59,057 nt of DNA from assembly GCF_018613235.1 (NCBI RefSeq), contig NZ_JAGGQP010000022.1, positions 1-59,057 on the forward strand, written 5' to 3'. The notes below the pieces were generated by a model that did not search any database, was not told the DNA's origin, and was given only the letters and a program-made list of their open reading frames with translations. The DNA is from Bacillus sp. ISL-41. GTDB lineage: Bacteria > Bacillota > Bacilli > Bacillales > Cytobacillaceae. The stretch's first letter is position 1. Every line of letters starts with the position of its first letter. Positions 53,302-59,057 of the stretch are shown here, in pieces. Position numbers and translations under genes: made by a program.

Positions 53302-54546
53302 ATGATGGAGAAACGCAGAGTCGTTGTTACTGGAATCGGGGCTGTTACGCCTCTTGGAAATGATGCAGAAACTACCTGGAACAATATCATTGAAGGTGTA
53401 TCGGGAATCGGACCGGTCACTAGACTGAATGCCGATGATTTCCCCGCAAAGGTTGCGGCAGAAGTTAAAGAATTCAATGTGGAGAACTTTATAGACCGGA
53501 AAGATGCAAGAAAGATGGACCGCTTCACTCATTATGCGGTTGCCGCTTCATTGATGGCTGTGAAAGATTCAGGACTTGAAATCACGGATGAAAATGCTCC
53601 GCGAGTTGGTGTATGGATCGGATCTGGTATCGGCGGGATGGAGACATTTGAACAGCAGCACGAAACGTTCATGAACAGAGGGTATCGCAGGGTCAGCCCT
53701 TTCTTCGTGCCGATGATGATTCCTGATATGGCAACTGGACAGGTTTCCATCACACTTGGCGCGAGAGGCTTTAACTCTTGTACAGTTACAGCATGTGCGA
53801 CTGGAACCAACTCAATCGGGGATGCCTTCAAGGTCATCCAGCGAGGCGACGCAGACGTAATGGTTACTGGCGGGGCAGAAGCGCCGATTACAAAAATGTC
53901 ATTCGCAGGCTTCTGTGCAAATACAGCGCTATCTACCAATCAGGATCCGCAAAAAGCGAGCAGGCCTTTTGATAAAAATCGCGATGGATTTGTTATGGGT
54001 GAGGGCGCGGGAATCGTTGTTCTTGAAAATCTGGAGCACGCATTGGCCCGTGGAGCAAAAATCTATGCTGAAATCGTAGGTTATGGTGCTACCGGGGATG
54101 CCTATCACATTACCGCTCCAGCTCCTGAAGGGGAAGGCGGAGCAAGAGCAATGAAAATGGCGCTTGATGATGCAGGCCTTGCACCAGAAGAAGTTGGCTA
54201 TATCAATGCCCATGGAACAAGCACTGAATATAATGATAAATACGAAACAATGGCCATCAAATCAGTATTTGGTGAGCATGCTTACAAGCTTACAGTTAGC
54301 TCAACAAAATCAATGACAGGCCACTTGCTTGGAGCGGCAGGCGGAATAGAAGCGATTTTCACGGTTTTGGCTTTGAATGAAGGGATCCTGCCTCCAACCA
54401 TCAACCTGGATACACCTGATCCAGACTGTGATCTCGATTATGTGCCAAACGCAGCACGCAAGCAACAGGTCAATGCAGCAATCAGCAACTCACTGGGCTT
54501 CGGCGGCCACAACGCGACAATTGCTTTCAGAAAATACGAAGGATAA
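53302..54546 (+). CDS. fabF: Beta-ketoacyl-ACP synthase II FabF
   Basis: The 414-aa KAS II elongates acyl-ACP. The nucleophile Cys165 (A-C-A-T-G), catalytic His in A-H-G-T-S-T near 305 and [12 protein letters not shown] near 337 are intact. AAGGAG (53287-53292) serves ATG 53302; the neighbouring ATG 53305 is also possible. Length is normal. It lies 58 bp after fabHA and ends at a terminator. Confidence 0.96.
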   Translation: MMEKRRVVVTGIGAVTPLGNDAETTWNNIIEGVSGIGPVTRLNADDFPAKVAAEVKEFNVENFIDRKDARKMDRFTHYAVAASLMAVKDSGLEITDENAPRVGVWIGSGIGGMETFEQQHETFMNRGYRRVSPFFVPMMIPDMATGQVSITLGARGFNSCTVTACATGTNSIGDAFKVIQRGDADVMVTGGAEAPITKMSFAGFCANTALSTNQDPQKASRPFDKNRDGFVMGEGAGIVVLENLEHALARGAKIYAEIVGYGATGDAYHITAPAPEGEGGARAMKMALDDAGLAPEEVGYINAHGTSTEYNDKYETMAIKSVFGEHAYKLTVSSTKSMTGHLLGAAGGIEAIFTVLALNEGILPPTINLDTPDPDCDLDYVPNAARKQQVNAAISNSLGFGGHNATIAFRKYEG

Positions 54547-54572
54547 TGGAGGGTGAAACCCTCGCAATATAG

Positions 54573-54612
54573 AAGCAGAAATCCTGTTTAGTTATGGGGT
54601 TTCTGCTTTTTA
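54573..54612 (+). terminator. Terminator after fabF
   Basis: AAGCAGAAATCC and GGGGTTTCTGCTT form the stem, then TTTTATTTT. Confidence 0.85.
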
Positions 54613-54680
54613 TTTTGTTTTTGGAATTGGTGCGGAGCAATTGATTTTGCGCATTTACCGTTTTTTCGCTAGTTTGTGAA

Positions 54681-54937
54681 TTTCGGTGAATGGAACCACA
54701 CTGCATTGCCCGAAAATCCGTCTGACTCCTTATTTCGGTAAAAGAAACGCGTCTCCATTACCTGAAAGTGCTCCGGATTATATTTTTCGGTAAAATCAAC
54801 GCCCTTGCATTGCCCGAAACTGCGCCAGACTCCTTATTTCGGTAAAAGCAGTGCATCTGCATTACCCGAAACTCAGCCAACTTCCTTCTTTCTGTAAAAG
54901 CAAATCCCCGCCCTTAAGCTAACCGAGCTTTCACTTC
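54681..54937. repeat. Tandem array with exact 52-bp period (CCCGAAA/TTTCGGTAA type)
   Basis: TTTCGGTAAAA-like starts occur at 54681, 54733, 54785, 54837 and (as TTTCTGTAAAA) 54889, exactly 52 bp apart. Within each unit a TTACCCGAAA-like arm can pair with the next TTTCGG-TAA across about 17 nt. The 639-bp gap between fabF and appD holds this array, the fabF terminator and AT-rich DNA (54940-55185) with no gene. B. subtilis has yjaZ here; I saw no remnant of it. Confidence 0.88.
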
Positions 54938-55185
54938 TGCAAAAACTAGAATTATTCACTCCACCTAAACTAAAAAAGACCTAAATCTATTTTCCTGAAA
55001 AAGTATTTTTCCTTCAAAAAGCATGCTTTTAAAAAATGACTACGGAATATTGTCTTAAAAAAAGTAATGAAAGTGTAATAAAAGAACTGACTCTCTAATA
55101 ATTAATAATTATCAGAATCTTTAACTGGTCAGAAAGTTAATTCTTTTTATATCAATTTCATTGGGATAGGCGGTGTGCAAGAATC

Positions 55186-56169
55186 GTGACAGCCTTATTG
55201 GAACTAAAGAATCTTAAAACCTATTTTAAAAGGAAAAAGACAGTGATTCCAGCAGTAGACGGAGTGGATCTTGTAATCAATAAAGGGGAAACAGTTGCAC
55301 TGGTGGGGGAGTCGGGGTCTGGAAAAAGTATTACTTCTCTATCTATCATGCGATTGATTCCTAGTCCGCCAGGGGAAATTGTGGACGGGCAGATCCAGTT
55401 TGATGGCCGGGATCTTGTTAAAGCCAGTGAGGAAGAAATGTGCAGGATCCGCGGCAATGACATTTCGATGATTTTCCAGGAGCCGATGACATCATTGAAT
55501 CCTGTACTTACCATCGGGGAACAAATCACGGAAGTCCTGACCTATCATCAGGGGTTGAATCAGGCGATGGCAAAGAAAAAGGCGATCGAGATGCTTGAAC
55601 TTGTTGGTTTTTCCCGGGCGAAGGAGATCATCAATGATTATCCGCATCGGCTTTCGGGGGGGATGCGCCAGCGGGTGATGATTGCGATGGCGATGAGCTG
55701 TAATCCGAAGCTGTTGATTGCGGATGAGCCGACGACAGCATTGGACGTAACCATCCAGGCGCAAATCCTGGACTTGATGAAGGATTTGAGCACGAAATTC
55801 GATACTTCCATCCTGATTATCACACATGACCTAGGAGTGGTTTCTGATGTCGCTGACCGGGTCGTCGTTATGTATGCAGGCCAGGTCGTGGAAGAAGCAA
55901 TGGTGGAAGATCTGTTTGAAAACCCACTCCATCCTTATACAAATGGTCTGATGGGTTCAATTCCTTCGATAGACGAGGATCATGCGCGGCTTGTCTCGAT
56001 AGAAGGAAATGTACCTTCACCCGAGAATCTGCCTAAAGGCTGCCGTTTTGCCCCACGCTGCCCGCATGCCTTTGACCGTTGCTACAGTGAAATGCCAAAT
56101 CTTATGAGGAAGTACAGCACCAGGTCTGTAAGGTGCTTTTTACATGATGGCAAGGAGGGGGAGAAATGA
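55186..56169 (+). CDS. appD: Oligopeptide ABC transporter ATP-binding protein AppD
   Basis: The 327-aa ATPase has Walker A G-E-S-G-S-G-K-S (41-48), the Q-loop Q-E-P-M-T-S-L-N-P, the signature L-S-G-G-M-R-Q-R near 153, Walker B L-L-I-A-D-E-P-T and a C-terminal oligopeptide-type domain with C-R-F-A-P-R-C-P. Length matches B. subtilis AppD. Start is GTG 55186 with a weak G-rich site; the upstream sequence does not offer a better start. Its stop overlaps the appF start (ATGA). Confidence 0.92.
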   Translation: MTALLELKNLKTYFKRKKTVIPAVDGVDLVINKGETVALVGESGSGKSITSLSIMRLIPSPPGEIVDGQIQFDGRDLVKASEEEMCRIRGNDISMIFQEPMTSLNPVLTIGEQITEVLTYHQGLNQAMAKKKAIEMLELVGFSRAKEIINDYPHRLSGGMRQRVMIAMAMSCNPKLLIADEPTTALDVTIQAQILDLMKDLSTKFDTSILIITHDLGVVSDVADRVVVMYAGQVVEEAMVEDLFENPLHPYTNGLMGSIPSIDEDHARLVSIEGNVPSPENLPKGCRFAPRCPHAFDRCYSEMPNLMRKYSTRSVRCFLHDGKEGEK

Positions 56170-57188
56170 TCTCAACAAATGAATCTCTTGAAAATAAAAA
56201 ATCAAAGAATAGCCCCGAAACCTTGCTTGAATTACAGGACCTAAAGAAACACTTTCCTATCAAGGCTGGTTTGCTGCAAAAGACCGTTGGTCATATAAAG
56301 GCAGTTGATGGAATAAATTTGAAGGTGAATAAAGGAGAGACATTAGGAATCGTCGGAGAATCAGGCTGCGGCAAATCGACTGTCGGAAGAACGATTATCC
56401 GACTCTATGAACCTACTGATGGAAAAATCATCTTTAATGGCCAGGATATTTCTCATCTGTCAGAGGGCGACTTGAGAAAAGATGTACGTAAAAATATCCA
56501 GATGATTTTCCAGGATCCCTTTGCTTCGCTCAATCCGAGGAAAACGTTGAGATCAATCATCAGGGAGCCACTCGATACCCACCATATCTATAAAGGCAAA
56601 GAACGGGATGCACATGTTGAGGGTTTATTGGAAAAGGTAGGACTTAATGCGTCCTTTATCAACCGTTATCCACATGAATTTTCAGGGGGACAGAGGCAGA
56701 GGATCGGGATAGCCAGAACACTGGCGTTAAACCCGGAATTAATTATAGCTGATGAAGCAGTTTCTGCACTGGATGTCTCCATTCAGGCACAAATCATCAA
56801 TTTGATGGAGGACCTTCAGGAAGAATTCGGCCTTACTTATATCTTTATATCCCATGACCTAAGTGTTGTCAGACATATAAGCGACAGGGTAGGGGTTATG
56901 TACCTTGGGAAGATGATGGAGCTTGCCTCCAAAAAAGAGCTATATGCAGAACCGCTCCATCCTTATACTCAGGCATTGCTGTCAGCTGTGCCGGTGCCCA
57001 GGAAGAAAGGCGTCATGAAGAGGGAACGGATTATTTTAAAAGGAGAACTGCCAAGCCCGGCAAACCCGCCAAAAGGGTGTGTCTTCCATACAAGGTGTCC
57101 AGCCGCATTTGACCTATGCAAACAAGTGAATCCTGACTTCAAAGAAGTCAAGAGCAATCATTTTGTCGCCTGCCATCTATATACATAG
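56166..57188 (+). CDS. appF: Oligopeptide ABC transporter ATP-binding protein AppF
   Basis: The 340-aa second ATPase has Walker A G-E-S-G-C-G-K-S (about 63-70), signature F-S-G-G-Q-R-Q-R, Walker B L-I-I-A-D-E-A-V and C-V-F-H-T-R-C-P at the C-terminus. An N-terminal extension of about 17 charged residues precedes the ABC domain. AAGGAGGGGG lies before the start. With AppD it powers oligopeptide import. Confidence 0.92.
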   Translation: MISTNESLENKKSKNSPETLLELQDLKKHFPIKAGLLQKTVGHIKAVDGINLKVNKGETLGIVGESGCGKSTVGRTIIRLYEPTDGKIIFNGQDISHLSEGDLRKDVRKNIQMIFQDPFASLNPRKTLRSIIREPLDTHHIYKGKERDAHVEGLLEKVGLNASFINRYPHEFSGGQRQRIGIARTLALNPELIIADEAVSALDVSIQAQIINLMEDLQEEFGLTYIFISHDLSVVRHISDRVGVMYLGKMMELASKKELYAEPLHPYTQALLSAVPVPRKKGVMKRERIILKGELPSPANPPKGCVFHTRCPAAFDLCKQVNPDFKEVKSNHFVACHLYT

Positions 57189-57272
57189 GGCAGCAGCAGG
57201 ATTTGAAGGGAGGAGATAGAAACACCTTTCTGCTTGTCTTTAAAACTAGTAAAAATTTAAGGGGGAAAAAAT

Positions 57273-58925
57273 GTGAAATTAAGAAAAGCTTCCTGGTTAT
57301 TAATCAGTCTTACCCTGATCCTATCGATCTTCCTGACAGCATGTACAGGAAATCAAGCTGAGGATCCGAAAGAAACTCCTGGAGATGATGGCAAAAAAGA
57401 AGAAGAGCAGGCCACAGGTCCGCAGCAAGGCGGGGATTTGATCATTGGTTCTACTGGTGCACCAACAGTTTTTAACCCGCTTTACTCAACTGATACGTCA
57501 AGCTCTGATATTGAAGGGTTCATTTTTGACAGTCTTGTATCATCCGATACGGAATTCAATCCGACGATGAGCATGGCTGAGTCAATTGATATCTCTGAAG
57601 ATGGCCTGACATTTACGGCAAAATTGAAAAAGGGCATTAAATGGCATGACGGTGAAGAGTTCACTGCCGATGACGTAGTATTCACTTTCAGCATTCCAAA
57701 AAATCCTGATTATAATGGTGAGCGCGGATCTGCCTTTGAAGCAATGGAATCTGTCACAAAAGTTGATGACTATACTGTTGAGTTTAAGCTGAGCAAGAAG
57801 GATGCTTCCTTCTATCCAGTATCACTAAGCTATTACATCCTGCCTGAGCATATCCTTAAGGATGTTCCTGTTGCAGAACTTGGGGAGCATGAATTCAATA
57901 CGAAGAGCCCGATTGGTACTGGTCCGTTTAAATTCGTTGAATGGAAAGACGGAGAGTATGTAAAAGTTGAAGCGTTCGATGATTACTTCCAAGGCCGTCC
58001 GTACCTGGATACACTTACTTATAAAATCGTTCCAGATATGGATGCCATGATTGCGCAAATCCAGGCTGGTGATATCCATTTTGCAGCTGGAGTTCCAGGG
58101 ACAGATATTGAAACGGTCAAGTCATTCCCGGGTGTTAAAGTGGAGTCTGGTCTTGGTCTTTCATACACATATCTTGGATACAACCAAAAGAATGAACTGT
58201 TCAAAGACAAAAAAGTCCGTCAGGCAATCACTCACGCAATTGACAGGGAAGCAATCGTCAGCTCTGTCATGAACGGAGACGGAAAAGTGGCGCATGTTCC
58301 GGAAAGTCCACTATCGTTTGCATACAATGAAGATGTTCCGAAATTTGAATTTGACGTTGAAAAAGCAAAGTCATTACTGGCTGAAGCAGGCTGGAAGGAT
58401 TCAGATGGCGACGGAATTCTTGATAAGGACGGCAAGAAATTCTCCTTCACGGTAAAAACAAACCAAGGTAACAAAGTAAGGGAAGATATTGTCGTGGTCC
58501 TTCAGGAGCAATTGAAGGAAGTAGGAATCGAAGCGAAGCCTGAAATCGTTGAATGGAGCGCATTCATCGAGCAAATCTCTGCGCCGAACTGGAATTACGA
58601 CGCGCTTGTACTTGGATGGAGCTTGTCTACATTCCCGGACCAATATGATATTTTCCACACAAGCCAGATGGAAGAAGGTTTGAACTTCGTCTGGTACTCG
58701 AATCCTGAAGCGGATAAGCTGATGGAAGAAGCGAAGCAGATTCTTGATCAGGATGAGTACAAAGCAGCATATGCCGACATTTATAAAATGCTGGCAGAAG
58801 ACCAGCCATACACATTCCTGTATTATCCAAATGTTCACAGGGTCATGCCGGCTAATCTGGAAGGCTATGTGTTCCACGCGAAGGATGATTTTTATGATAT
58901 CTCCAAGTGGTGGCTGAAACAATAG
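57273..58925 (+). CDS. appA: Oligopeptide ABC transporter substrate-binding lipoprotein AppA
   Basis: The 550-aa SBP_bac_5 protein has a lipoprotein signal with lipobox L-T-A-C (Cys24), an acidic linker (about 30-50) and the two-lobed peptide-binding fold. The order appD-appF-appA and the length fit B. subtilis AppA. Start GTG 57273 follows AAGGGGG; an ATG two bases earlier (57271) is followed at once by TGA and cannot be used. A terminator follows, so appB/appC, if present, lie beyond the window or under a separate transcript. Confidence 0.93.
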   Translation: MKLRKASWLLISLTLILSIFLTACTGNQAEDPKETPGDDGKKEEEQATGPQQGGDLIIGSTGAPTVFNPLYSTDTSSSDIEGFIFDSLVSSDTEFNPTMSMAESIDISEDGLTFTAKLKKGIKWHDGEEFTADDVVFTFSIPKNPDYNGERGSAFEAMESVTKVDDYTVEFKLSKKDASFYPVSLSYYILPEHILKDVPVAELGEHEFNTKSPIGTGPFKFVEWKDGEYVKVEAFDDYFQGRPYLDTLTYKIVPDMDAMIAQIQAGDIHFAAGVPGTDIETVKSFPGVKVESGLGLSYTYLGYNQKNELFKDKKVRQAITHAIDREAIVSSVMNGDGKVAHVPESPLSFAYNEDVPKFEFDVEKAKSLLAEAGWKDSDGDGILDKDGKKFSFTVKTNQGNKVREDIVVVLQEQLKEVGIEAKPEIVEWSAFIEQISAPNWNYDALVLGWSLSTFPDQYDIFHTSQMEEGLNFVWYSNPEADKLMEEAKQILDQDEYKAAYADIYKMLAEDQPYTFLYYPNVHRVMPANLEGYVFHAKDDFYDISKWWLKQ

Positions 58926-58938
58926 GATCAGGATGGGA

Positions 58939-58972
58939 GGGAAGGGAGAATCCCTTCCCTTTCAAATTTTTA
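58939..58972 (+). terminator. Terminator after appA
   Basis: GGGAAGGGA (58939-58947), loop GAA, TCCCTTCCC (58951-58959), then TTTCAAATTTTT. Confidence 0.85.
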
Positions 58973-59005
58973 GTTTTCAGATAGATAAATTTCACTTCGA
59001 GAATT

Positions 59006-59057
59006 GTCCAGCTCCAGCGCCTAGCCCCTCGAGACGCTTCGGTCCGCCCAATGAAGT
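59006..59057. repeat. Structured intergenic repeat, 5' part cut by window end (family A)
   Basis: TGTCCAGCTCCAGCGCCTAGC...CGGTCCGCCCAATGAAGT matches the first half of the 45085 and 14516 copies, with the GGTCCG variant seen at 14516. Confidence 0.8.

Overview
The window is a stretch of a Bacillaceae chromosome (low-to-moderate GC, strong AAGGAGG-type ribosome binding sites, many TTG/GTG starts, bidirectional hairpin terminators). Gene content and order follow, from memory, the Bacillus subtilis 168 yitK-yitL...yitS-yitT-ipi-yizC-yitU-yitV-yitW...argC-argJ-argB-argD-carA-carB-argF-yjzC-yjzD-yjaU-yjaV-med-comZ-yjzB-fabHA-fabF...appD-appF-appA region. An environmental Bacillus sensu lato (Mesobacillus/Cytobacillus-like) is likely; the species cannot be fixed from sequence alone. 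No rRNA, tRNA, phage, insertion sequence or CRISPR was seen.

Layout. (1) 78-1439: a MATE exporter. (2) 1683-10469: a maltodextrin utilisation locus: cytoplasmic neopullulanase/cyclomaltodextrinase on the minus strand, then mdxE-mdxF-mdxG ABC importer, a secreted membrane-anchored alpha-amylase and a LacI-type regulator. A textbook promoter, a perfect cre site and LacI-type operators precede mdxE; a terminator and a second operator-bearing promoter separate mdxE from mdxF. (3) 10785-13558: a frameshifted SDR dehydrogenase and a CoA-disulfide reductase with a C-terminal rhodanese domain behind a CsoR/CstR-like operator. (4) 13854-21419: the yit block (yajQ/yitK, cvfB/yitL, a DUF3941 microprotein, degV/yitS, yitT, a secreted BsuPI-domain protein, a new 50-aa ORF plus yizC, yitU, yitV, yitW).

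(5) 21947-34414: an anaerobic/nitrate island lying between yitW and argC: a radical SAM/SPASM protein, fnr, a NarK-type nitrate transporter fused to a C-terminal PAS domain, moaA, cardiolipin synthase, the iron-sulfur repair protein Ric/ScdA, moeA-mobB, a small NarI-like membrane protein that seems to have lost most heme ligands, a solo MEDS-domain protein, ywiC and a second fnr. Seven promoters here carry an Fnr-type TGTGA-N6-TCACA-like box whose centre lies exactly 29.5 bp upstream of the first base of a -10 hexamer (class II, -41.5 geometry), on both strands. The moeA and NarI-like right or left half-sites are degenerate. This makes the island one anaerobic regulon supplying molybdenum cofactor, nitrate transport and NO/iron-sulfur repair; narGHJI itself is not in the window.

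(6) 34638-44051: argCJBD-carAB-argF, complete and tightly packed, behind a consensus promoter with ArgR/AhrC-like AT-rich boxes. (7) 44120-54546: uppP, yjzC, CtsR-controlled clpB, yjzD, yjaU, yjaV, med-comZ, a YjzB-position gene, and fabH-fabF behind a FapR-like operator. (8) 55186-58925: appD-appF-appA oligopeptide importer, ending in a terminator.

Intergenic DNA is rich in structured repeats: about 117-bp hairpin elements (six copies or fragments), a 298-bp MITE-like element between yitW and its terminator, and two tandem arrays of unrelated sequence (18984-19166 and 54681-54937) that share an exact 52-bp period with internal hairpins. The most unusual items are these arrays, the NarK-PAS fusion, the NarI-like mini-protein, and the uniform Fnr promoter geometry.
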